Shown here in pieces: positions 8,010 through 15,854 of a DNA stretch of 23,674 nucleotides. How positions within the stretch are numbered: the stretch's first letter is position 1; each line of letters opens with the position of its first letter. The DNA comes from JAGLTQ01 sp964605385 (lineage in GTDB: Bacteria; Pseudomonadota; Gammaproteobacteria; UBA6429; Thiohalophilaceae). The stretch spans positions 1 to 23,674 of the forward strand of contig CAZSCK010000041.1 in assembly GCA_964605385.1 (NCBI GenBank), written 5' to 3'. The notes beneath the pieces were generated by a model. That model saw nothing but the letters and a program-made list of their open reading frames with translations, did no database searches and was not told where the DNA came from. A program made the translations under genes and the position numbers.

Positions 8010-8942
8010 TTGAGCTCTATATTAAAAAAATTAAGAAATACATTAGGTATTGATGGTTCAGTAAGTACTGCAGAAATATTAGCCTCCACGCTTGGTGGCT
8101 TTATCGGTATTTTTCTCATTAGTATGATCAGCTATCATTTTACCGGTGCCAGCGGTGCGGCACTTATTGTGCCTTCAATGGGTGCATCTGCTGTTCTCGT
8201 TTTTGCGGTACCACACGGTAAACTCTCACAACCGTGGGCATTATTTGGCGGCCAGCTCAGCTCTGCTTTTGTTGGCGTATGTTGTTACTTACTCGTCCCT
8301 GATTTATTTCTCGCAGCTGGGCTCGCAGTAGGTTTAGCCATTGGCACAATGCATATTTTACGTTGCATACATCCTCCCGGTGGCGCAACGGCATTAGTTG
8401 CTGTTGTGGGTACAGCACAAATTCATACTCTGGGTTTTGAATACATACTCACACCCGTACTATTAAATACCGTAATCATCTTCGCCACTGCATTTGTTTT
8501 TAACAGCTTTTTTCCCTGGCGCCGTTACCCCGCAAGTATGATGCGTTTTACCGATACACCGATAATAAAAGAACAAAAACCATCACGTTATGTTGAAAAG
8601 AAACATATCGAAAGAGCATTATCTGACATTGATTTAGTGATTGATCTTAATGTTGAGACCTTGCAACAGCTCTTTGCTTTAACACTTGAACATGCTGAAA
8701 CACCCAGCTTCTCTCCAAACCAAATCATATTGGGACACTATTACACCAACAGCAAACACGGGGCTGAATGGTCAGTTCGTCAAATTATTGATGAAGCGAA
8801 ATCAGATGATCCCAAGAAAGATATGGTCATTTACCGTGTAGCAGAAGGTCAGGGATTACAAAGTGCAGATAGCTGCACCCGTACGGAATTTGCCCAATGG
8901 GCAGTTCGTGAGCTTTTCTCCACCCAGTCTAAAAATTCCTAA
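8010..8942 (+). CDS. HPP-family integral membrane protein with C-terminal soluble domain
   Basis: The signature HPPGGATAL at residues 121-129 defines the HPP family. Four or five membrane segments span about residues 22-165, followed by a hydrophilic domain of roughly 140 residues. Some cyanobacterial and plastid HPP proteins transport nitrite; whether this one does is inference. The start is TTG at 8010 with GAAG five bases upstream; the nearby ATG at 7999 hits a stop after four codons. It lies 47 bases downstream of the ybeL-type gene and upstream of the NO-response genes. The gap of 131 bases to the haemoglobin gene carries a separate operator and promoter, so it is probably not in that transcript. 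A 6-bp inverted repeat ATTAGT/ACTAAT (7974-8000) precedes it. Confidence 0.85.
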   Translation: MSSILKKLRNTLGIDGSVSTAEILASTLGGFIGIFLISMISYHFTGASGAALIVPSMGASAVLVFAVPHGKLSQPWALFGGQLSSAFVGVCCYLLVPDLFLAAGLAVGLAIGTMHILRCIHPPGGATALVAVVGTAQIHTLGFEYILTPVLLNTVIIFATAFVFNSFFPWRRYPASMMRFTDTPIIKEQKPSRYVEKKHIERALSDIDLVIDLNVETLQQLFALTLEHAETPSFSPNQIILGHYYTNSKHGAEWSVRQIIDEAKSDDPKKDMVIYRVAEGQGLQSADSCTRTEFAQWAVRELFSTQSKNS

Positions 8943-8995
8943 ACTTCCTCTTTAAATAACCAATTAATAAGTAAGGTTTAATTTTTGGAGTTTTA

Positions 8996-9018
8996 AACAT
9001 GCATTTTATATGCATGTT
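8996..9018 (+). promoter_or_regulatory. NsrR-type operator in front of the truncated haemoglobin gene
   Basis: A 23-bp site made of AACATGCAT (8996-9004), spacer TTTAT, and ATGCATGTT (9010-9018): a 9-bp perfect inverted repeat. Read as 11-1-11 it matches the known NsrR motif (AAGATGCATTT-N-AAATGCATCTT) at nearly every position. It overlaps the expected -35/spacer region upstream of a -10-like TATACT (9022-9027), so bound repressor would block the promoter. A gene for an NsrR-type repressor closes the same unit. It is nested in a wider inverted repeat, TGGAGT (8986-8991) and ACTCCA (9025-9030). Confidence 0.8.
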
Positions 9019-9021
9019 ATG

Positions 9022-9027
9022 TATACT
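9022..9027 (+). promoter_or_regulatory. Putative -10 element of the haemoglobin promoter
   Basis: TATACT at 9022-9027, 47 bases before the ATG. No good -35 hexamer exists 16-18 bases upstream because that space is the NsrR-type palindrome. An overlapping extended -10 reading (TGT-TATGTA, 9015-9023) is an alternative. Confidence 0.45.
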
Positions 9028-9073
9028 CCACTTTTAGACTTATTCTAACCCCTGAAATTTTGGAGAAAATAGT

Positions 9074-9439
9074 ATGACCACATTATTTGAACGAATAGGC
9101 GGTGAAGCTGCTGTTGATGCTGCAGTTGATATTTTTTACCGCAAAGTATTATCTGACGACCGTGTAAATGGCTTCTTTGATGATGTCGACATGGAAGCAC
9201 AAGCGGCAAAGCAAAAAGGTTTCTTAACCATGGTATTTGGTGGCCCAAATAACTACTCAGGTAAGGATATGCGTGAAGGACATAAACATTTAGTCGATAA
9301 CGGCTTAAATGATAGCCATGTAGACGCAATTGTTGAACTTTTAGGCGAAACACTTAAAGAACTTGGTGTTGCTGATGCTGACATTGCAGAAATTGCAGGC
9401 ATTGCAAATGGTGCACGTGATGACGTTTTAAACCGCTAG
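9074..9439 (+). CDS. Group I truncated haemoglobin (TrHb1/HbN, GlbN-like)
   Basis: Haem protein of the 2-on-2 globin fold. The 121 residues align without gaps through the first ~74 to cyanobacterial GlbN as I remember it: the FYRKVLSDDR B-helix with the distal B10 tyrosine Y22, Q43 and Q47 on the E helix, the FGG motif (55-57), and the proximal haem ligand H70 in REGHKHL. Where Synechocystis GlbN has H46, which makes it hexacoordinate, this protein has K46; the haem-crosslinking His117 is also absent. Group I members such as mycobacterial HbN convert NO plus O2 to nitrate. GGAG at 9062-9065 is a good ribosome site. It is first in an operon with a reductase (12-base gap) and nsrR, under an NsrR-type operator, which supports NO dioxygenase as the inferred function. 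Confidence 0.93.
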   Translation: MTTLFERIGGEAAVDAAVDIFYRKVLSDDRVNGFFDDVDMEAQAAKQKGFLTMVFGGPNNYSGKDMREGHKHLVDNGLNDSHVDAIVELLGETLKELGVADADIAEIAGIANGARDDVLNR

Positions 9440-9451
9440 GAAAAACAAAAT

Positions 9452-10426
9452 ATGACACAGCTAAAATTTAAAGATGATATTTTCACTGTGTCAGCAGGCA
9501 GTACCGTGCTTGACACCTTGTTAGAACAAGGTCATGACATCCCTAACAGTTGTCGAGCCGGTGCATGTCAATCTTGTATTATGCAGGTCACTAAAGGAAC
9601 GGTGCCTGAAAAATCACAAAAAGGACTCAAAGATTCACAAAAGGCAAAAGGATTTTTCCTTGCTTGTAGTTGTGAACCTGAAGAAAACATCGATATTCAA
9701 TTAGCCGATACCGAACAATTAAGAATTACCGCAACAGTCAGTGAAATAAATAAACTCTCAGATGATGTTATTGAATTAAAAATTAAAACGACTGATACGT
9801 TTGAATATCATGCAGGCCAATATGTCACGCTCTGGAAAGATGAAGCCTTAGGCCGTAGTTATTCATTAGCTAGTCTACCAAAAGATGGTGAAGACTTAAG
9901 CTTCCATATAAGACTTGTACCCGACGGTCAATTAAGTGGCTGGATACATAATGAGTTACAAGTTGGTGACTCTCTATTTGTACAAGGCCCTGCTGGAGAT
10001 TGCTTTTATACTCCAGGCAAGCCCGAACAAAATATCTTACTCATTGGAACAGGAACCGGATTAGCCCCTTTATACGGCATTATCCATGATGCATTACAAC
10101 AAGGTCATACTGGTGAAATTCACTTATTTCATGGTGCATTAAATCCTACAGGGCTTTATTTAACTGAAAAATTATCCCTGCTTGCACATAAACATAGTAA
10201 TGTTAACTATCACCCTTGCGTAGTGAATATAGAAAATAGTGCCCTTACGAATATTACTGAAGGCGATATTGCAAAAATTGCTTTAGAAACTATTCCTAAG
10301 CCGAGTGGTTGGAGGTCATTTTTATGTGGCAATGAAAATTTAGTTAAGCAGCTAAAGAAGAAAATATTTCTTGCAGGCAGTAATATGAATGATATTTATG
10401 CCGATCCCTTTATACAATCCAAATAA
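9452..10426 (+). CDS. [2Fe-2S] ferredoxin / FAD / NAD(P)H oxidoreductase, likely haemoglobin reductase
   Basis: Three-domain electron-transfer protein of 324 residues. A plant-type ferredoxin domain (about 1-90) has C34, C39 and C42, with the fourth ligand at C72 (C74 is a second candidate). The FAD-binding domain of the ferredoxin-NADP reductase family has RSYS at 135-138. The NAD(P)-binding domain has GTGTGLAP (199-206) and the C-terminal LCGNENLV segment. This is the layout of CDP-6-deoxy-L-threo-D-glycero-4-hexulose-3-dehydrase reductases and of oxygenase reductases, but no oxygenase gene is present. It starts 12 bases after the haemoglobin stop, with AGGA overlapping that stop, and precedes nsrR. 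The inferred role is re-reducing the ferric haemoglobin, as the fused reductase domain does in flavohaemoglobin Hmp. Confidence 0.9.
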   Translation: MTQLKFKDDIFTVSAGSTVLDTLLEQGHDIPNSCRAGACQSCIMQVTKGTVPEKSQKGLKDSQKAKGFFLACSCEPEENIDIQLADTEQLRITATVSEINKLSDDVIELKIKTTDTFEYHAGQYVTLWKDEALGRSYSLASLPKDGEDLSFHIRLVPDGQLSGWIHNELQVGDSLFVQGPAGDCFYTPGKPEQNILLIGTGTGLAPLYGIIHDALQQGHTGEIHLFHGALNPTGLYLTEKLSLLAHKHSNVNYHPCVVNIENSALTNITEGDIAKIALETIPKPSGWRSFLCGNENLVKQLKKKIFLAGSNMNDIYADPFIQSK

Positions 10427-10463
10427 AATGCCATTTAGACAAAATTCATCTACTATATAACTG

Positions 10464-10895
10464 ATGCAACTAACACTTCACACAGATTTTTCATTAAGAG
10501 TCCTGATTTATTTGTCCCTAAATAAACCAGGAGAACTGGTTACCATCAATGAAATATCTGAGCATTTTGAAATTTTAAAAAATCATTTAACAAAAGTTGT
10601 AAATCATTTAGCACAAAAAGGATATGTTGATACTGTTAGAGGAAAGAATGGTGGTTTACGATTGGCAAAAAAACCTGCCGATATAAAACTAGGCGATGTT
10701 GTTCAATCAATGGAAATGAATTTAGATGTTGTCGATTGCTCTAAGCCACTTTGCCCTCTCATTAATAATTGCAAACTAAAACAGATACTAAATGAAGCAA
10801 AGCATTCTTTTCTTAAAACACTAAACAATTATACTATAGAAGATTTAAACACTGAGCCTGAAATAATTAAAAGCCTTCTACATTTCTCTGATTAA
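10464..10895 (+). CDS. nsrR: Rrf2-family nitric oxide-sensing repressor NsrR
   Basis: Winged-helix Rrf2 regulator of 143 residues whose Fe-S cluster is destroyed by NO, releasing the operator. The cluster ligands C92, C97 and C103 have the NsrR spacing C-x4-C-x5-C, and D8, the fourth ligand in Streptomyces NsrR, is conserved. The MQLT N-terminus, the HLTKVVNHLAQKGYV recognition region (41-55) and RGKNGGLRL (59-67) closely match E. coli NsrR as I recall it; IscR and RsrR have different cysteine spacing. It lies 37 bases after the reductase gene on the same strand. It probably represses its own operon through the palindrome at 8996-9018. No clear Shine-Dalgarno precedes the ATG. Confidence 0.92.
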   Translation: MQLTLHTDFSLRVLIYLSLNKPGELVTINEISEHFEILKNHLTKVVNHLAQKGYVDTVRGKNGGLRLAKKPADIKLGDVVQSMEMNLDVVDCSKPLCPLINNCKLKQILNEAKHSFLKTLNNYTIEDLNTEPEIIKSLLHFSD

Positions 10896-10967
10896 TGTCA
10901 TGAAACGAACACATCGTGCCTATACATGACAATAGCCATACAAATTAAAACCATATCAACGGCTATT
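10896..10967. other. Convergent junction with two short inverted repeats
   Basis: Between the nsrR stop and the oppositely oriented methyltransferase stop lie TGTCATG (10896-10902)/CATGACA (10925-10931) and AATAGCC (10931-10937)/GGCTATT (10961-10967). Both are 7-bp perfect arms with loops over 20 bases and no T-tract, so they are poor intrinsic terminators; the second overlaps the methyltransferase stop codon. Confidence 0.35.
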
Positions 10968-11880
10968 CTTCATCATTAATTTTCATGCATGCAGCCAGAC
11001 ATTTTTCAACTGAAGCATAGGTTCCTTTATGTCCAATCATTCCTCCTACTAAATAATACCTTGCTGGCTGATAATGCTTTTCAGCTGTATATGGGCTTAA
11101 AAACTTATCCCCTACCAAATCATATCTAACAAAAAAGGCATTTACACCAGCTAAATCGCAGCCCACTAATTTATAACCTTTATTATTAAGATTTTTTTCA
11201 ATGTATTTAAGAGATGCTCCCACATGATCATCACCTTGCCACGTATGTGTTGCATTGTATTCAACAGTAAACATGATAGGGGGTGGAAATTTAGCATTGT
11301 ATTCCATTATTACTACACGAGGATTAATTACAGAGATTTCATTAAAGATATGAATATCGTTCCCATCAATATCTACAGATAATAAATCGATTTCTTTATC
11401 TGAGATATTATTCGATATTATTTCATTAATATTATCTTTTGTAATAAATTTCTCAACAACCTTCAAACGTTGGCCATCAATAACACTTTTAAAATTATCT
11501 TTAATATTGTTTACAGCTGTTGAAGAGCCTTCTATCCACAAGCCATTCCAGTTATCAAGTAATAAAGCAAGGGAGTTATTTTCTAAACCATCGCCAATAC
11601 CAAACTCTACAAATGTTTTATTTGTCGTTCCAATTCGTTTAAATATTTCCAGAATTATACCGTCTTCTTCATTTTGTGAATAAATTTTTTGTCCATATTT
11701 AATAAGACACTTATCATTCTCATAGCAAACATTGCTTTTTAATTTATCACTATAATCATTGAGTAAAAGCTGTCTAACAAAAAACATATCTCTATTAATG
11801 CCCTTAACCAGCTTTAATTTATGGATTTTTTTAGATATTTTTTCTCGAAACGTTCTATATTTACTTTTCAATGTTTTCAT
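10963..11880 (-). CDS. FkbM-like SAM-dependent methyltransferase
   Basis: Rossmann-type methyltransferase of 305 residues. Motif I is FVEFGIGDG (90-98), a second acidic motif GLWIEGS is at 113-119, and LLSVDIDGND (167-176) and VVIMEYNA (189-196) follow, in the order seen in FkbM-domain proteins of surface-polysaccharide clusters. The first 35 residues are strongly basic. It has no signal peptide or membrane segment. It starts 18 bases after lnt on the same strand, with GAGAAA as a likely ribosome site, so it is probably read from the miaB-lnt operon. No polysaccharide genes accompany it, its codon use looks more AT-rich than its neighbours, and lnt is not normally followed by such a gene. I infer later acquisition; the substrate is unknown. 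Confidence 0.72.
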   Translation of the reverse strand: MKTLKSKYRTFREKISKKIHKLKLVKGINRDMFFVRQLLLNDYSDKLKSNVCYENDKCLIKYGQKIYSQNEEDGIILEIFKRIGTTNKTFVEFGIGDGLENNSLALLLDNWNGLWIEGSSTAVNNIKDNFKSVIDGQRLKVVEKFITKDNINEIISNNISDKEIDLLSVDIDGNDIHIFNEISVINPRVVIMEYNAKFPPPIMFTVEYNATHTWQGDDHVGASLKYIEKNLNNKGYKLVGCDLAGVNAFFVRYDLVGDKFLSPYTAEKHYQPARYYLVGGMIGHKGTYASVEKCLAACMKINDEE

Positions 11881-11898
11881 CTTAAATATTTCTCACAA

Positions 11899-13503
11899 TT
11901 AAAGTTTATTATTAACAATATATTTTCTATACTTCGCGTACAAGAACGCTACTGATAATCCTAACACAATAAAAAACAATACAGGATAATTACCCCAGCG
12001 CACATAGGGCGTTGCTCCTGTTCGTGGCTGAACAAATCCAGTTACAACATAAGCTTCAAACTGAGGTGAGCGGGAAATAATTTTCCCTTTGTAATTTATT
12101 AATGCAGAAACACCATTCGTTGTGACTCGCATCATATCGCGACCTGTTTCCAGTGCGCGCATTTGTGAAATTTGTACATGTTGATGAGGGGCAAAAGAAT
12201 CACCATACCAGGCATTATTACTGGCATTTAGTAGCAATGTCGCTTCAGGTAAGAAACGAATTAAATCTTCGCCAAAGGCATCTTCATAACAAATGGTCGG
12301 GGCAATTTTCTGTCCTGCAGCAACCAATAGTTTTTGATCATATTGACCCGGCGTAAAACCCGACATCGGTAAATCAAAAAATGCAATTAAACCTCGAAGC
12401 AATGAAGCGAGAGGTACATACTCGCCAAATGGAACAAGATGATTTTTATGATAAAACTGTTCTTTATTACCCATTACATTCGAATTGGTAATTGCCATCA
12501 AGCTACTAAAATATTCATCTTTTTTTCTATCTAATACAGGCAAACCTAAAATAATATCAGTATTTTGTTTTTTTGCTTCTTCGGCCAAAGGTTTCAATAA
12601 ACTTTTCTTTAACTGATGATGGAAAATTGTTAATGAGTTTTCTGGCCAAAGAATGAGATCACTATCCCAATGTTCTTGTGTAAGAGATAAATAACGCTGC
12701 TTTCTTTTTTCAAAGTGATTAGGCTCCCATTTATTTTTTTGTTCTACATTACCTTGAACCAAGCTAACTTTAACTGGTTTTCCTGTTGCTTCAGTCCAAC
12801 TTACTTGAGATAAAAAATATCCACCAAACCAAATAGCGACAACACTTAGTAAAATAGAAAGTATTTTCTTATTATTACTATGAAGTAAAGAAACTAATAA
12901 CAATGATGAACTTAAAGCAGCTAACCACGAAAGACCATAAACACCTAATACAGCGGCATAACCTGACAAAAAACTATCTGTTTGACTATAACCCAGGCTC
13001 AACCATGGGAAGCCAGTTAAAAACCAACCACGAAACCATTCCAACAAAGCCCAAAATAAGGGAAATATAATCAGGACAATTAATGTTGTATTTTTTATAT
13101 TACATTTTTGAATAAATAAAACACTGAGGTAGCCTTGTAAAGCGATAAAAAAAGCAAGAAAACTAATGCCCATAAAAGTCAGGATGACTGAGACAAAAAT
13201 AGAACTAAGACCAAAAACATATATTGCAACAAATATCCATGATACCCCTACACCGAAGAACCCCATGCCAAACCACCAACCTAACCATGCAGCACGACGC
13301 GGTGTAACGAATAAAAAGGAATAAAATAATACTGCCGGACTTAAAATAGCTATAAGATAAAAATCGACCGGGGAAAATGCCAGCGGTAATAAGGCTCCGG
13401 CAATAAAAACAATGAAGCACCCAACACGTGAAGACTCAAACCACGATTGAGTTTTCAAAAAAAATTTAGTTCCTGATATGTTTTGTTCAGCCGTTGGCGT
13501 CAT
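11899..13503 (-). CDS. lnt: Apolipoprotein N-acyltransferase Lnt
   Basis: Inner-membrane enzyme that adds the third acyl chain to the N-terminal cysteine of lipoproteins. Several hydrophobic segments fill about residues 28-230, followed by a periplasmic nitrilase-like domain and a last membrane helix near 505-525. The catalytic triad is visible: E288 (LWPENS), K353 (YHKNHLVPFGEYVP) and C405 (TICYED), equivalent to E267, K335 and C387 of E. coli. Length 534 is slightly longer than usual because of an N-terminal extension that makes the gene overlap corC by 17 bases. A later start is possible, but the overlap is typical of coupled genes in this operon. Confidence 0.96.
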   Translation of the reverse strand: MTPTAEQNISGTKFFLKTQSWFESSRVGCFIVFIAGALLPLAFSPVDFYLIAILSPAVLFYSFLFVTPRRAAWLGWWFGMGFFGVGVSWIFVAIYVFGLSSIFVSVILTFMGISFLAFFIALQGYLSVLFIQKCNIKNTTLIVLIIFPLFWALLEWFRGWFLTGFPWLSLGYSQTDSFLSGYAAVLGVYGLSWLAALSSSLLLVSLLHSNNKKILSILLSVVAIWFGGYFLSQVSWTEATGKPVKVSLVQGNVEQKNKWEPNHFEKRKQRYLSLTQEHWDSDLILWPENSLTIFHHQLKKSLLKPLAEEAKKQNTDIILGLPVLDRKKDEYFSSLMAITNSNVMGNKEQFYHKNHLVPFGEYVPLASLLRGLIAFFDLPMSGFTPGQYDQKLLVAAGQKIAPTICYEDAFGEDLIRFLPEATLLLNASNNAWYGDSFAPHQHVQISQMRALETGRDMMRVTTNGVSALINYKGKIISRSPQFEAYVVTGFVQPRTGATPYVRWGNYPVLFFIVLGLSVAFLYAKYRKYIVNNKL

Positions 13504-14389
13504 TGGCAGACTCCATTGCCATTTCTCCTGATTTCTCTAATGCGGGAGATATTTCTAATAAATCAATCCGACGATTACTTGAACGTAGTATTTTAAATTC
13601 CAAAAAATTAATAACAACTGACTCACCACGTTTGGGGACATAGCCAAGTGCATTCATAACAATACCACCAATGGTATCAAATTCATCATTACTAAATGAT
13701 GTTTTAAAATGCTCGTTAAAATCTTCAATAGGTGTAATGGCTTTTACAGTTGCATGTTCTTTCGTATGCTCATAAATAAAGACATCTTCATCAAAATCAT
13801 GTTCATCTTCTATTTCGCCAACAATTTGTTCTAATACATCTTCAATTGTCACCATACCAGCAACCCCACCATATTCATCAACAACAATAGCAATATGATT
13901 TCGTGTACTTTTGAATTCTTTTAATAAAACATTAAGCCGTTTACTTTCAGGAACAAATACTGCAGGTCTTAACACATCACGAACATTAAGCTTGTTATCT
14001 TTATCATTAACCAGGTGTGGCAATAAATCTTTTGCTAATAAAATACCAACGACTTCATCTTTACTATCAGCAACAACGGGGAAACGAGAGTGAGCAGAAA
14101 TAATAACCGTATCCATTAACTCTTCTGTTGAAGAATTCATTTCCAGAACTACCATTTGTGAACGAGGAAGCATAATGTCACGCACCTGCATTTCTGCAAC
14201 TTGCAAGGCGCCATCGATCATACCAAAGGCATCCTGATCAATTATATTATTTTTAAGTGCTTCATTAAGCACAACCATGAGTTGCTCTCGATTTTTTAAC
14301 TCACCTTGCAAAGCCTGCCCCAGACGTTCAACCCATGAGCGTTGTGTCTTAATTTCTTTTTCCGAATTACCTGGTTGTTCTTCACTCAT
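13487..14389 (-). CDS. corC: CorC/YbeX-type CBS-pair transporter-associated protein
   Basis: Cytoplasmic protein of 300 residues with two CBS domains (about 70-190, starting at VRDIMLPRSQM and including VDEYGGVAGMVTIEDVLEQIVGEI) and a C-terminal CorC_HlyC domain (about 210-285). The family is linked to magnesium/cobalt efflux, and YbeX has been tied to ribosome maturation; the exact role is not settled. It overlaps ybeY by 4 bases (ATGA) and lnt by 17, so translation is coupled across all three. No membrane segment is seen, which separates it from the longer HlyC/CorC proteins with a DUF21 domain. Confidence 0.94.
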   Translation of the reverse strand: MSEEQPGNSEKEIKTQRSWVERLGQALQGELKNREQLMVVLNEALKNNIIDQDAFGMIDGALQVAEMQVRDIMLPRSQMVVLEMNSSTEELMDTVIISAHSRFPVVADSKDEVVGILLAKDLLPHLVNDKDNKLNVRDVLRPAVFVPESKRLNVLLKEFKSTRNHIAIVVDEYGGVAGMVTIEDVLEQIVGEIEDEHDFDEDVFIYEHTKEHATVKAITPIEDFNEHFKTSFSNDEFDTIGGIVMNALGYVPKRGESVVINFLEFKILRSSNRRIDLLEISPALEKSGEMAMESANDANG

Positions 14390-14844
14390 TCTTCTATTTC
14401 CCGATATGGATCGGTATACCCCAGTTGAGACAATATTTTAATTTCTTTTATTTCCATAATACTTGCTTGCTCATCGCTCAGGTGATCATAACCTAATAAA
14501 TGTAATGTGCCATGAACAACCATATGAGCCCAATGTGCTAACTCTTCTTTCTTTTGTTCTTTTGCTTCTTTCCTGACAACATCAGAACAAATAATCAAAT
14601 CGCCTAATAAATTTAATTCAACTTCAGCTGGCGCATCAAAAGGAAAAGATAATATATTGGTAGCACTTTTTTTATGCCGATACTGTTCGTTTAAATCAGC
14701 ACTTTCCTTTTCATCAACAAAACGTATTGTTAATTCAGCATCACCATGTTGCTCAAACTCCAGTGTGTTTTTTAACCACGTTAAAAGCTCATTATCTTTA
14801 GGTAAAGCATCAGCTTCACGTTGTACATCAAGATTAATATTCAT
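14386..14844 (-). CDS. ybeY: Endoribonuclease YbeY
   Basis: Single-strand-specific metallo-endoribonuclease required for 16S rRNA 3' maturation and 70S quality control. The zinc-binding motif is intact: H111, H115 and H121 in HGTLHLLGYDH. The conserved TNILSFPFD segment (62-70) is present. Length 152 is standard. Its start overlaps the phoH stop by one base (TAATG), a termination-reinitiation junction, and its end overlaps corC by 4 bases. Confidence 0.97.
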   Translation of the reverse strand: MNINLDVQREADALPKDNELLTWLKNTLEFEQHGDAELTIRFVDEKESADLNEQYRHKKSATNILSFPFDAPAEVELNLLGDLIICSDVVRKEAKEQKKEELAHWAHMVVHGTLHLLGYDHLSDEQASIMEIKEIKILSQLGYTDPYREIEE

Positions 14845-15833
14845 TACTTCTTATGTGAGATTTCATCATGCGCATCGTAAGCTTCAACAATACGTTTAAC
14901 TAATGGGTGACGCACAACATCTTTTGGATTAAAAAAACTAAAATTTAAGCCATCTACGTCAGATAAAATATCAACAACTTGTCTTAAACCTGATAGCTGC
15001 CCTTTGGGTAAATCAATTTGCGTAACATCGCCCGTAATAACAACTTTTGAACCAAAACCAATACGGGTTAAAAACATTTTCATTTGCTCAACCGTGGTGT
15101 TTTGCGCTTCATCTAAAATAATAAAGGATTCATTTAATGAACGACCACGCATATATGCTAATGGCGCAACTTCGATGACGTTACGTTCCATTAAACGTGC
15201 GACTTTTTCAAATCCCAGCATTTCATATAAAGCATCGTAAAGCGGTCTTAAATAGGGATCGATTTTTTGTGCCAAATCACCCGGTAAAAAACCTAAACGT
15301 TCGCCTGATTCCACCGCGGGACGAGTCAAGATAATTCGACGCACCTGATCTCGTTCAAGCGCTTCTACCGCTGATGCAACCGCAAGATAGGTTTTACCTG
15401 TTCCCGCCGGGCCGACACCAAAACTGACATCATGATCTGCTATAGAACGTAAATAATGTTGCTGATTTTCACCTCGTCCGCGTATCTGTCCACGTTTAGT
15501 CTGGATGATAACTTCTGTGCCTGAACCTTTTTCATGATTTTTTAGTGCAACAATATTTTCAGAACCTGCGCCATGCAAATGTAAATTTACAATTTCAGGA
15601 TCTAAAGTATTTTTATCTGTTTCAAGATAAAGCTCGCGTAATATTTCTTCTGTTGCATCAACCGATTTTTTAATACCAATAATACGAAAAGTATTTCCAC
15701 GATTATTTATTTCTACGCTCATACGACGTTCAATCAAATGCAAATGCTCATCAAACTGGCCGCACAGATTAGCAAGCCGCTGATTATCAGCGGGATCTAA
15801 AGTAATATCGAGTGAATGTGCAGAGGTATTCAA
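14844..15833 (-). CDS. ybeZ: PhoH-like ATPase YbeZ
   Basis: PhoH-family P-loop ATPase that works with YbeY; the family is thought to couple RNA helicase-like activity to rRNA processing. The Walker A motif GPAGTGKT (141-148) and Walker B FIILDEAQ (237-244) are intact. The N-terminal 110 residues contain a KH-like segment (RMSVEINNRGNTFRIIG) that may bind RNA. The 329 residues are normal for the family. It starts 21 bases after miaB and overlaps ybeY by one base. Confidence 0.95.
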   Translation of the reverse strand: MNTSAHSLDITLDPADNQRLANLCGQFDEHLHLIERRMSVEINNRGNTFRIIGIKKSVDATEEILRELYLETDKNTLDPEIVNLHLHGAGSENIVALKNHEKGSGTEVIIQTKRGQIRGRGENQQHYLRSIADHDVSFGVGPAGTGKTYLAVASAVEALERDQVRRIILTRPAVESGERLGFLPGDLAQKIDPYLRPLYDALYEMLGFEKVARLMERNVIEVAPLAYMRGRSLNESFIILDEAQNTTVEQMKMFLTRIGFGSKVVITGDVTQIDLPKGQLSGLRQVVDILSDVDGLNFSFFNPKDVVRHPLVKRIVEAYDAHDEISHKK

Positions 15834-15854
15834 AATAGGGGAATATTGTGTGCG

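Noticed and set aside
9452..10426. Reductase as part of an aromatic or methane/alkane mono-oxygenase
   Set aside because: The domain order would fit, but no oxygenase or hydroxylase subunit lies nearby and the gene is flanked by a globin and nsrR.
10964..11000. CATGCATG-type motif inside the methyltransferase C-terminus as a regulatory site
   Set aside because: It lies within coding sequence, is short and has no promoter near it.
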